Source of the DNA: Rhypophila decipiens
Taxonomy: Eukaryota > Ascomycota > Sordariomycetes > Sordariales > Naviculisporaceae
Reading direction: 5' to 3'
NCBI GenBank assembly: GCA_033297075.1
Contig: MU858047.1
Location: 310,001 to 374,000, forward strand
DNA: 64,000 bases
The notes under the pieces are model-generated. The model saw only the letters and a list, made by a program, of their open reading frames with translations. It made no database searches and had not been told where the DNA came from. Position numbers and translations under genes: made by a program. This document shows positions 1-10,236 of the stretch, in pieces; within the stretch, counting starts at the first letter, position 1, and the number at the start of each line of letters is the position of its first letter.

Positions 1-636
1 TTCTTGGAGGGCGAGGTTGGTTGCTCAGGTTGAGGCGCAGACGTGAACATTATGATTTACGAGGCATCTCAAAATATAAATCGTTTTTGTGCGCCTGTCC
101 TTGTGTCGAGAAAATGGACCATAACTTCCATACCGCCGCCCCGCTACCGTACCATAATGGCCTAGGCTAGGCCAACGGATGTTCATTTGAAAGATGGCAA
201 GATGCAACGGTTGGCTCGGACACGGGGCAGCAGGGTGAAAGGCAAGGACTGTAGAAGAAGCTGGGATAAAGCTTTACGTTGGTTATTAATGATGGGCATA
301 ATCGTACAAAAAGGACAGGCCCAAAAGTTTTTTTCCTTTTCACGAGCGAATGACGACAAGAATGACCATCCGCGAGCCAATGGGACCGCAGAATTAATGG
401 GATAGGTAGACGGCTCCAAATAGACGTTATCAGATTTCCATATTACCACCTAGTTCTACTACATATATATCAGATAGACAAGAGGGGGACAAGGATATAC
501 GTCCTGGTATGGACCTCTCTCGAGAAGTCTAACTGCTCTACAGTATTCCACGGTAAATAGTCAACCTGCACTTGGTACCTGACCAGGGCCTAAATATTTT
601 GTTAAATGGGTCGTTTAGAAGATGACAAGTTCAACT
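1..636. other. Intergenic, no gene seen
   Basis: This stretch lies downstream of the DUF3431-type gene that ends at 637 on the minus strand. It contains only short open frames in all six frames, without credible ATG starts or family motifs. It probably holds the 3' UTR of the DUF3431 gene plus spacer. I see no tRNA, repeat or mobile element here. Confidence 0.6.
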
Positions 637-2292
637 TCAAATCTCACCCTTGGCCCTTTTCATCCTATCCATAAGCCAAGGCAACAGTTCCTTATTTGCC
701 TTCCTAGACGCGACTATAACATCTGCCAGTCTTTGCGCGAGGTCCAGATCTTCTTCGTTCGTGTCAGTGTCAGTCCGTGACCTCTCATGTCTCCCGATTC
801 CCTCTTTTTTGTCAACCTCGGCATCATCCTTACCGCTCTCATCAGCTTCACCATCCCAAGATGATTCAAGCCAAACAACCTCGTCCACCTTCTCCCCATT
901 CTCAACTCTATCCACAAAACTCTCAATATCCTCCATGCGAAAGCCATCCTCAAATCCATCCTCACTCTCCAAAAACTCCTCCACAATTCTATTCAAATCA
1001 GTCCATTCATCCCGCTTGACACTATACTCTTCATACCCCCGTTGATTCCTCTCTTCCTCCTGCTCTTCCTCCTTCCCATCTATCTTCTTCAATCCCTTGC
1101 CAAAACAAATCCCATACCCCATGCAATAACAAACCCACTCGACCGGACACAAAATCTCATACCCCGTCCAAACAACCTGCCATATATACTCAAACACCCG
1201 TCCCGAAACACTATCCTCCAAATCCGTCCCCAATATCCAATCCCTCAGCCTGACATATTCACTCAGCCTTACCGCTCTAATCCTCTCTTTACTCAGCGCA
1301 AACTGCGAACAACAGGTATGGCTTATCGAGGGTGGGATATCCCGCCACGGAAAGATATCCAACCAAGCATCGCGGAAGATCCTTTCTTCGGGCACCAGGT
1401 CGTCGGTTTCGCTGGCGAACGGGTGGATATGATCTGGACAACCGGGATCCCACCAGCATCGGAGGTTTACGTATCCTTGTACTACGACGCGGTCGAGGTT
1501 CAGTCGTGAGAGGGAGGTTCGTGAGTCTAGGCCGAATTGGTCGTCGTGCCAGGAGGAGGAGTGGGCGTGCATAAAGACGGATATGTCGGGGAGGGAGTCG
1601 TACTGTGCGATGATGTAGGACAGGTAGGCTAGGGACTCGCGGCCTTTGTTTAGGGGTGTGTGGAGGTGATGTTGGTTGGGTTTGAAAATGGTAGGTGGGG
1701 AGAGGTCGTCGGTCGAGTAGAGGTAGGATGTCCAGTTCGTGGTGTTTGTTCGGTGGGCTTGTTTGGGGTATGGAGGTGGTGGTGAGTTGAGGAGGGGGTC
1801 GTTTATCCAGGTCACTTGTTCAAATTTTGTGTGGGCGATTATGATTGCTTTGGTGTATGCTTCGTTGAGAGGCTTTGGGATGCCGGGGGTGAAGGTTGGT
1901 GGTTGTGGTGGGGGTGGTAAGGGGAAGTCGTCCTCAGAGGAGGATATTTCGGCTTGTGGCTCACTGGTTGTGAATAAGAGGCTTAGAGGCTGTAATGGAT
2001 CAGTCTCTGGCTGGTCTTCTGAACTCTTATCATTGTTGGAATCAAGGGTTTGACCCGTGATGGCCCAATAATAGTCTGGAAACTCGCTCAGATCGGCCTG
2101 TACAACAAGCGGGTCGTGTTGAAAGCGCGATACCGGCGGCGGGTCGTCAGGTTCCACGGGAGGAGAGAACTGATAAAACTCCGGGTGGTAAGAGCCGTAG
2201 AGGAAAGTGAGCGTGGCCAATGGCGCTGCGAGTATCGCCCATTTTCGATGTCGTAGAATTACCCTGAGAAATGGAGGAGTTCCTCTGAACAT
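637..2292 (-). CDS. DUF3431 family protein, predicted type II membrane protein
   Basis: Single-exon gene of 551 residues starting at the ATG at 2292. Residues 1-17 are basic and are followed by one hydrophobic segment (about 18-35, IlAAPLATLTFLYG), which suggests a signal anchor with the bulk in the secretory lumen or outside. A Pro/Ser/acidic linker with a PPPPQPP run follows. Residues about 145-400 match the fungal DUF3431 pattern: a start strand (KAIIIAHTKFE), the ESLAYLSYIIAQYDSLPDI stretch, then the hallmark FMHAHSSSWHDD (240-251) and a Cys-bearing segment around SISHTCCSQFALSKERI. The fungal family resembles sugar-transferase-like folds, but no reaction is established, so none is assigned. 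The last 150 residues are very acidic (Glu/Asp-rich) and look like an extension beyond the domain. The neighbouring RGS-LOV gene is on the same strand upstream, and there is no sign of co-transcription. The family call is by motif memory only. Confidence 0.8.
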   Translation of the reverse strand: MFRGTPPFLRVILRHRKWAILAAPLATLTFLYGSYHPEFYQFSPPVEPDDPPPVSRFQHDPLVVQADLSEFPDYYWAITGQTLDSNNDKSSEDQPETDPLQPLSLLFTTSEPQAEISSSEDDFPLPPPPQPPTFTPGIPKPLNEAYTKAIIIAHTKFEQVTWINDPLLNSPPPPYPKQAHRTNTTNWTSYLYSTDDLSPPTIFKPNQHHLHTPLNKGRESLAYLSYIIAQYDSLPDISVFMHAHSSSWHDDQFGLDSRTSLSRLNLDRVVVQGYVNLRCWWDPGCPDHIHPFASETDDLVPEERIFRDAWLDIFPWRDIPPSISHTCCSQFALSKERIRAVRLSEYVRLRDWILGTDLEDSVSGRVFEYIWQVVWTGYEILCPVEWVCYCMGYGICFGKGLKKIDGKEEEQEEERNQRGYEEYSVKRDEWTDLNRIVEEFLESEDGFEDGFRMEDIESFVDRVENGEKVDEVVWLESSWDGEADESGKDDAEVDKKEGIGRHERSRTDTDTNEEDLDLAQRLADVIVASRKANKELLPWLMDRMKRAKGEI

Positions 2293-3118
2293 GACTGTTC
2301 TTGTTCGTTTTTGGCTGTGTGTGACCTGACCTCCCGAGTTCCTTCCTCGAGTTCTGACCGGCTATTTCATGAACTTGACCCGAGTTTTGGCGAGGAAAGG
2401 ACGGAAGTGGAGTGGGTGGTGAGGGTTCTAGTGGTGTCATCAGTTTGAAAGAGATTAGGAGAGCCAATCTCTTGATCTCAGAAAGGAAATAATGGGTGAC
2501 GCGAGCATTCATCTCAAGTTTGCCATGACCAAGCCTGGTTGGAAAACAGCACCATTGACCAAAGGCTGAGGCATGTCATGGAAAGTCCTCGAGGCGGACC
2601 TTGGCCTTTGTCAAGCGCAACCTGTAGAATCAAAATGATGGCCAAATCCGTCGTGTTCTGTGGCACATGTCTGCAAATTCCCCGTGCAGAGTTGCAGCTC
2701 GGTTTCTTTTGAAGAGATGAGAGGCAATGAAACAAATACATGATGGAGATTTTAGAAATCTACGATAGGTATGCAGTCGATATAAGACATTTTGCGCATC
2801 CCCTCCTTGCACAACAAAAGGAACGGAGATAATGATGTGTACGAGCTTCTTGAGATCATTGTGCAACTTGCTAGTCGCACACAATGGAGATAGCTCCCCG
2901 GAGCACAAGGGATTAGGATTGGTGGCGAGATGATATCAAAGCCATGCAAGAAAGGTGAAGTGGTATGAAAATAAATACATTTTGAGCAAATGCTAAGCTG
3001 AAGAAGCAAAAAGACCCCCAGTTGCCAAACTCCAGACCAAGAAGAGTGAGGCCAATGAAGAAGCCAGGGAATTCCGAACAAAACAGGCTTTCTTATCGTC
3101 GACCAAGAACCTCCGTCG
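2293..3118. other. Intergenic spacer between two minus-strand genes
   Basis: This is about 0.8 kb between the stop of the RGS-LOV gene and the start of the DUF3431 gene. It should hold the RGS-LOV 3' UTR and the DUF3431 promoter. Open frames here are short and lack protein-like composition. No RNA gene or repeat was recognised. Confidence 0.6.
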
Positions 3119-5317
3119 TCACCACAGGCTTGTTTTTCGAGCACCCGGCTTCTGAATGTCGAGCTGCTCCAAGCGTGGTGGTACATCCAACATCGAGTCC
3201 TCGTCAAAGACCGAGTCTCTATGTTTCAGATAGGTCATGGCCCTAATTGGGGGAGCGACACGCTCTTTGCGTGGAGCTGCCCCCTCTTCGGCGTCCATAA
3301 AGATCACCATCCATACACCGACAGCCCCGTTGCTCCCAATCAGCGGAGTACAGTGAATCCAGCGAGGCTTCCCGCTGGTGTCGTTCCTGCTAAGCCACTT
3401 GATCCTAGCCGTCACGACCGTGCCGTCCATAAAGGCCTGTTCTACTTCTTGCCTGACACCATCTGAGCCCCCTATCCGGGAGAGAAACGGACTCTGGAGG
3501 ATTCCGGGAATACGGAATGACGGGGAGGCGAAAAGAATACGCAAATGGGGATATGGCCGCACCAACAGATAATGTTGATATATGCCAGCCAAAGGATCGC
3601 CTCCGGTTGGATTGGGTGCGGTCGTGGCGGCCTGGTCAAGCCCCGCCCAGATATCGTCTTGAAAGGCGGCTCGTGGTTTCAGCCAATCTGAAATTCCTTC
3701 ATCGTGTTTGCGTCCTTGGCGTTGCACTCGATACTTGTCTCCTCCGTACTTCTTTACCGTATCGATTTCGTGACCGGTGAACATGCCGCTCATCTCGCGG
3801 AAGGCGCCGGTAGTAGCAGGTTTACCCGCACTTTGATCATATTTCCGCCTATCGGTGTGAATCCCCCTATTCACAAGTCTCTGAAGGGATTCAAGCCCGG
3901 CGCAATCTTTGACCAAGCCCGACACGTCGACTTGCGCCCCAATCATGTACCGAGTGATGCCGCGGCTGTCAAAAAGAGGTGCGCACATCAACAGATTCAT
4001 GAATGGAGATCCATCTCTCCGGTAGTTCAGGATGGTCTCGTAGTGTTCTTTCCCGGTTGCCAGCTGCTTTCGTAACCTCTCCACGCTGCATGGGTTTGTC
4101 TTCGGACCCTGGAGGAAACGGCAGTTTCGACCGATCGTGTGGTCCAAGCTGTACTGTGTGGTACGATAAAATTCTAGAAAGCGATCGAGTTAGCAATCTT
4201 GTCTCGCCGCGGACTGAGAGATGGTCGACGTACCTTCCGAAGCAAATACGATCGGGTTGCCTTCCCGTGATGGGTCCGTCAGACAAAACACCTCGGCTAA
4301 TCCTTCCGACATCTGGTCGAGGTGAGGTGGCAGTGTCCCAGTGATCTTCTGACGTATCAAATTGCTAGTGATTTGAGTATATATGTGAGTGATATACGCC
4401 GGGAGTTCGTCTCGAACCAGGGCGTCAAAGGCCCTGTGGACTCTTTCCTCAAGTCCAGCGTTAGAGGCCAATGGAGCAGGATGTTGGGCAAAACCATGGT
4501 TTTCTAGAGGTCCTAGAGTCCCCACGATGGCGTTCGAGTACTTGATAGCCTTTAGTGCTTTCAGGGCGTCCAGGTAGTAAACAAGAAGCGGCACCGACGA
4601 CGGCCGAGAAATGCGAATGAAGTTGATGAAGGGCGCCAAAAGGGCTGGGTCGTCCAAGATGATCTCCAGGTGTTCTCGTGAGAAGAGTTGTTCCGACCTC
4701 TGCTCCAAAGAAAACTTCCTCCCTGGACGCTGGCCTGGGACAACCAAGTCGAAACTGTCAGGCTCAACTTCCCCATTGAGCGGGTCAAGATCCTCCCAGT
4801 CCAGCCCCTCCCTCATCTGGAGAGGACACATGGATGTAGCGTTTGTGTGATGACTTGAGGCGCCTGATTCTGTTCCGGATCCGCTGAGATTGTACGAGCC
4901 AGGCGAGGAGCTCTCGTGAGGGAAGAAAATCCTTGAGCCTAGGTCGACCAAATCCTCCAGACGCTCGACTTCAGCTTGCTCGACAGCTGCGAGGAGGTTG
5001 TTCGTGATTTGTACTACGTGGTGATTGGAATGCTGATCCGCAGTCGGTGGGCCGGGAGATGTTGGTCGAGAATTTGAGCTGCGATGGAGTCTTGAAGGCA
5101 GCCTTGACGAGCTTCTACGTGGTATTGCAGGTGTCCTCGTGCGGCTGGGAGGATCTGGTGAGCCAAGGGGGTCGGTCATCATAGCAGAGTTGAGTGCTGG
5201 CGAACTAAGAAATTGTCTGAGTCGAAAGGTCGGGTACGTTGGCAGGGGCTGGGCAAGATGACTGCTGGTAAGTTTCCTGTCCACTGGACACGCTCTGGGG
5301 GGCGAGGGGGAGGACAT
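3119..5317 (-). CDS. RGS-LOV blue-light photoreceptor (BcLOV4-type)
   Basis: Two exons, 5317..4234 and 4173..3119, separated by a 60-base intron (donor GTACGT, acceptor TTTCTAG), give 712 residues. The start at 5317 is chosen for its strong context (GCCGCCATGT); an in-frame ATG at 5404 would add 29 residues. Residues about 205-325 resemble an RGS domain, the GTPase accelerator for G-alpha (FSREHLEIILDDPALLAPF..YYLDALKALKAI). Residues about 350-455 form a LOV domain. The GRNCRFLQ motif carries the photoactive cysteine Cys379, and Asn378, Gln383, Asn411, Asn421 and Gln442 are at FMN-contact positions. Both halves of the LOV domain join exactly across the intron. Residues about 558-655 look like a degenerate PAS-type fold without a cysteine. 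Fungal RGS-LOV proteins such as Botrytis BcLOV4 move to anionic membranes in blue light. The same behaviour here is inferred, so the protein may couple light to G-protein signalling. Confidence 0.88.
4174..4233 (-). other. Intron inside the LOV domain of the RGS-LOV gene
   Basis: The 60-base intron lies between GCTTCGGAAG and AATTTTATCG on the minus strand. It splits a Glu codon after its first base. Joining the flanks restores the start of the LOV helical region (ASEEFYRTTQY) leading into GRNCRFLQ. Unspliced reading hits a stop at 4190, so removal is needed for a working photoreceptor. Confidence 0.85.
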
Positions 5318-7880
5318 GGCGGCAGCTGGGGTCCAAGACCATGGCGATGAAGGAATAACTGGAATCAACACAAGGTTTCCAACCGGGTATGAACTGCATT
5401 GCATGGGAATTTATTGGTTTACTTGGGTGATACACACAACCCTCATACTCTGCTAACCAGAAGGATCGGCATGCTAAGTAAAGGACTATATGCTTCATTG
5501 AGACCGGCACTTGCGCTATTGCCTCTGGAAGTCCTTGGAAATGCGCTGGTCAGCAACGTTAGACCATCTGGACTTGTGGTGAGATGCCTTCAAAGATATA
5601 GACGGCAGGGCGACTACCGTATCCAAAAGGAACATGGATTTCACACAGGTAGTGCGTAATGGGACATGGATAATGTGCCTGCAATAACTAATGTGAGCTC
5701 ACTTGTTCCACGATAATACATGGGAATTTCCACGCAACGTCGTTCGGTTCTCCGCTCTGGAGACTGGACAAGGCTGTTCCGTCCCACTGGGCCGATCCTA
5801 GCTTGATAGAACGGTCAGGATGTTGAAGCGGCAATGGGGTCTTTGCTGGTTCAGTGCCATTTAGACTTTTGCCCATGCCTGCTGGTCGATTTATTCCTGG
5901 CTGGCTTTGGTTCCAGGCTTGTGCGAGCTTTCCACTGGTGTGACGCTAGGACAGCGTGAGGATATAAAAAGCAGCTGAGAAGCAACTGGCGGTCCAGGCC
6001 AGCCATTGAGGCTCTTCTTCTGCGAAGACCCTTCTTCAGGATGGATACCACTGGGTACTGTGCAGCGTACGAGGTACTCCAGCCACACATGGGCTCAGGA
6101 GGATAAAAACTCGGAGGCAGGCCATGTGGTGCATACGGACCGCACCGACCGAGTAACCAACAGCCGCCCGTTGGAAAGAACTGCCGACTTTGTACCACTT
6201 GGTCGGTATTTGTTCAGACCCATGATCTGCAGGTAAACGAGCCAAGTCTCCAATTGGGCTTGTTTAAATTGGAGGTCGCACGTCATATCATGGCTGTGAA
6301 TCAGGGGAAATCCTATGTTCTGTCTGTTCAGCCCATGGTCTCGGTATGCAGTGAAGCCAGAGAGTCATTCAGGTACAATACTTATCAAGTTGAGGACAAG
6401 GAACCACCTGGACGTGCAAACAGACACGATTTCTCAACCAAGTCGAGTGTCCTGGAAAGGTGATGGCGTTTATCGATCGACTGGAACCGCGCCAACATTG
6501 TAATCACAATGACTGTGTAATCGAAAAGGTTAGGAGTCGGCGTCTCAGGGATAAATGTTGATCAGAAACAACATGAAGGGTTAAAGTATCCACTCTCCAG
6601 CTACTTTGACTTTTGCGGTTTGCCAGCGTTTCTTGCATCGAGACGAGCTCGGCTCTGGTTTGTCAAAATTCACCAGAATTCATTGGGCTGGGATGCAGCC
6701 TTGCCTTTCTGGGCCACTTGCAGTGTTTATTGTTTAATGAGAAACACGAACCAGACGCGCGGATTCTGGCCCGAACACGCTTCCGGCAGGGCCAGGGTTG
6801 GCTTTTTGGGCCAGTCACCAGCCAGACCCCCATGTCCCTCACCCTTGACTCCCTGGCCCATCTTCTCTCAACCAATCGGAGCATTCGCTCGCGCGACACA
6901 TCTTGGAACTCCACAAGGGAACAACAACAAAAGCTCAATTCTGACGAACAAGAATCGACACAGCTGGCCGCGGCTGGCCGGTGATGCAGTCCGATATCTC
7001 GAACAACAACAAACATCACGAAAAGATGGTTCAATATCAGACAACTCCACTCCCTTACTTGGAGTCTTCCCTCCTTGGTAAAGAAATTCTTGGACCTGGC
7101 CCGTTTGTTCAAGCATTTGTTTACGGGTGAAAAGTGCAACCCCTCTCAACCCCTCAAAGTAGGGTGCGAGTTTTATAAGAGGGGTTGGGCTCGACACAGG
7201 ACTGGATCAGGTTCAAAGCCCTCAGTTCCCATTTCTTCATTGCGGTGCTTTTGTGACCCACGCCAACCTCTCATAATAAAGGGAAGCGCGTGATGCACTT
7301 GCTCATTCTTCTCACTTTGCCCTCAACTGGCAATGTGAGCTTCTCGTAAACAATTGTCGGTCACTAATTTGTGTGGCTGCATCGGAGCGAGAAGCCAAAA
7401 ACTATGTCACCAACTCGTGATAACCTCTTATGATAACAGCATGTGCAAAGTCTTATCCGTTTTCCGTAATACACATCCTTACTTCTGGGGAAACCTCCAA
7501 ATTCGCAGAGCCAAGCTTAGGCGCCGCTGGGTTTCACAGATCAAGAGGCGCTTCTTCCCGAGCTGCCAGGCCGTTTTGTTCTTGTCCCTGGGCCCTTGTC
7601 CACACCGCACTTGAGCGCAGGGCTGTCGCCAGTTGGAGTGACCCGCAGTGGGTGACCACTCAAAACGAAGGCGGGTGTTTTGATGGCTCGTGCACGCTAA
7701 GACTTGTGTCTTGCACCTATTCGAAATCGGCTAATCAGCGACTTAGCGCGACTGTCGCCGCGACCTGACCTGGCGCTGGGGGGGCTGTCTCGCCAAAGAG
7801 CGCCGTTCACCTGCACCTCTCATTGACCGTTCCCATCCCGACTTCAATCCACCACAACTTTGGACCACATCCCTCCTTTC
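5318..7880. other. Divergent intergenic region between the RGS-LOV and Cdh1 genes
   Basis: About 2.6 kb lies between the RGS-LOV start on the minus strand and the leader of the plus-strand Cdh1 gene. It must contain both promoters. No open frame here has both an ATG start and protein-like composition. A polypyrimidine-rich, repeat-poor sequence runs throughout, and I could not identify specific factor sites with confidence. Confidence 0.6.
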
Positions 7881-7997
7881 ATGCGCAAACGATACTCATC
7901 CGATCCAGAAAACGCACCGAATCCTATGAGCGACGACACCTTCAATTGCGACCAGGCTATTCAAAATCGCCAGCGATCAAAGTCGACGATATTTTGA
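7881..7997 (+). promoter_or_regulatory. Possible upstream ORF in the Cdh1 leader
   Basis: An ATG at 7881 opens a 38-codon frame (MRKRYSSDPENAPNP...) that stops at 7997, about 350 bases before the predicted Cdh1 ATG. The composition is hydrophilic and protein-like. It could be a translation-controlling uORF if the transcript starts further upstream, or the first exon of a longer Cdh1 isoform. I found no strong splice donor to support the second reading. Confidence 0.3.
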
Positions 7998-8346
7998 TGC
8001 TCGAAAAGCTCCATCCGCACGGTCGTTGACATCGCATGGTCGGTCGCCCCGCCACCGGGATTGTTATCAGCACAACTTCAACCAACAAGCGACAATAAGA
8101 AACTCGATCGGGCTCGAAACGATTCAAAAATCTAGGGCGGCTCAGTTGATGGAGCTATATAGCGATCGGTCCTTATCTTGCGACGGATTCCTACTTGATA
8201 ACTTGACGGCTTGTTTGAATTGGACGACGACATCCCCTCGACACATCCCAGTCAGATCGCGCACCTCCCACGAGTCGACCTCCTCGGCGCCCAAACCCGC
8301 ATATACTTCCTCCTAATAGCGATATATATCGCTACATCAATCGGTG

Positions 8347-10236
8347 ATGGGCGTAAACGGAGAGGGCAAGAGGCCCGTCGACAACACGACCTACTCGCAC
8401 CTGAAAAGGGCAGTTTCACCGGCATTATCAACACCGGGCGCCGGTTTGTCCACCCCCTCTTTAGAGCCAAGGCAAGGAGATAGCCGTGGTCGCCAAACTC
8501 GGCACTCAATCGGATTAGACCCCGATGCCGTCGACAATGCGCTCAGGCGAGAATTGGGCAGGCAACAGCGGGAGAGCACACCCGGCCAAAGTCCGCATAG
8601 GAAGCGGCAGAGGATAAATGGGGATCGGTATGATGGCTCCTCGAGATCCCCCAAAGAACCGCACTAACAAGGTACCCCGTAGATTCATTCCCAGTCGCTC
8701 TGGTCAGGACTTGCAGGCGAGCTTCAGTCTCTTGCATGAGGATGGTTCACCCGCGACACCTTCAAGGCAAAAGAAGCGGACACCGCATGGAGAGTTACAT
8801 TTTCAAAAGAGTAAGTCAGACCCAAGTAGATTGGCGAGACCGCCTTTTAACAAACGTTTGCAGCGGAGGAGGCAAACCGAACCTTTTCATCACTTCTTCG
8901 AGCCGAACTCTTTGAGAATTCAATCCCGCAAGCCACGCCGCCGACCATGTCGCCGGACCATAGTCGACCGGTCTCGCATGGTGGGCTCGGCCATGACGGG
9001 ATGAGATCGCAGACGCCCCCGTCTGCACCACCTTCCTCACTCCCTACATCACTTACACCATCCACTCCACATAGGAATTTGTTCTCGTATATGTCACCCA
9101 GACATCAAAGCAGCATTGCAGGTCACCCCACACCGTCGCGGACGCCCCAAAGTCGACATGGCCCGAGTATGGATACCCGCTCAGAACTCTATAGTCTCTC
9201 GCCAGTCCGGTTAGGCAGCCAGCAGATGCTGTTAAGTCCACGAAGACAACCACGCGCTGTCAGCAAAGTACCCTACAAAGTTCTGGATGCACCGGAATTA
9301 GCCGACGACTTTTACTTGAACCTCGTCGACTGGGGAAGTGCTAATGTTTTGGGTGTTGGCTTGGGATCCAGTGTTTATATGTGGAATGCACAGACCAGCC
9401 GAGTCAACAAATTGTGTACCTTGGAGGACGATACTGTTACCAGTGTATCTTGGATTCAGAAAGGGACCCATCTTGCAATCGGCACAGGCAAGGGTCTGGT
9501 GCAGATCTGGGATGCGGAGCGGCAAAGAAGGTTGCGGACCATGACGGGCCACACGGGGCGGGTCGGCTCTTTAGCGTGGAACACGCATATTTTGACCTCT
9601 GGTTCTCGTGACCGGATAATATACCACCGAGATGTCAGGGCGCCGGATCAGTGGTTGAAGAAATTGGTCGGCCACAAGCAAGAAGTCTGTGGCCTGAAGT
9701 GGAATTGCGAGGATGGCCAGCTGGCAAGTGGAGGAAACGACAACAAGTTAATGGTGTGGGATAAACTCTCAGATACGCCATTATGGAAGTTCTCGGACCA
9801 TACCGCGGCTGTTAAAGCGATAGCGTGGTCTCCTCACCAGCGAGGTCTCCTGGCGTCGGGCGGTGGAACTGCGGACAGAAGAATCATTTTCCACGATACC
9901 GTCCGCGGGACGGTGGTCAACGAAATTGATACGGGGAGCCAGGTTTGCAACCTGGCTTGGTCCAAAAACTCCAACGAGATCGTCTCCACCCACGGATACA
10001 GTCAGAACCAGATCGTCGTCTGGAAGTACCCTTCAATGACGCAAGTTGCAAGTTTGACAGGGCACACTTATCGGGTGCTCTATCTTGCCATGAGTCCTGA
10101 CGGCAGGGTAGTCGTAACAGGCGCCGGTGACGAAACCCTGCGGTTCTGGAACGTCTTTGGCAAGCGGCCTGGTGCTCGAGAAGACAGCGACGGCGGGAGC
10201 ACCGGCCGCTTGCAAGATTGGGGCATCATTCGATGA
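8347..10236 (+). CDS. cdh1: Cdh1/Fizzy-related activator of the anaphase-promoting complex
   Basis: Three exons, 8347..8627, 8683..8810 and 8864..10236, encode 593 residues. The introns have donors GTATGA and GTAAGT and acceptors CCCCGTAG and TTTGCAG. The first junction recreates the C-box DRFIPSR at 93-99, the motif by which Cdc20/Cdh1 proteins bind the APC/C. The second junction gives QKTEEANRTFSSLLRAELFENS, a typical Cdh1 segment. From about residue 270 a seven-bladed WD40 propeller begins after VPYKVLDAPELADDFYLNL, a Cdh1-type rather than Cdc20-type entry. The protein ends in Ile-Arg, the IR tail that docks on APC/C TPR subunits. Function from family knowledge: it selects D-box and KEN-box substrates for ubiquitination in late mitosis and G1 and supports developmental cell-cycle exit. 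Kinase sites (SP/TP) are frequent before the propeller. The start at 8347 fits the usual family length, but an upstream exon cannot be excluded. Confidence 0.93.

Noticed and set aside
4190..5404. RGS-only protein of 404 residues ending at 4190
   Set aside because: The stop is inside a standard 60-base intron. Splicing joins the frame exactly to the LOV domain, so a separate RGS protein is not supported.
7160..7220. GGTTCAAAGCC resembling a tRNA B box near 7207
   Set aside because: No matching A box at the right distance and no acceptor stem pairing.
7600..7680. Sequence with GTGGGTGACCACT that recalls the 3' part of 5S rRNA
   Set aside because: The rest of the 5S rRNA consensus, including its internal control region, is absent upstream.
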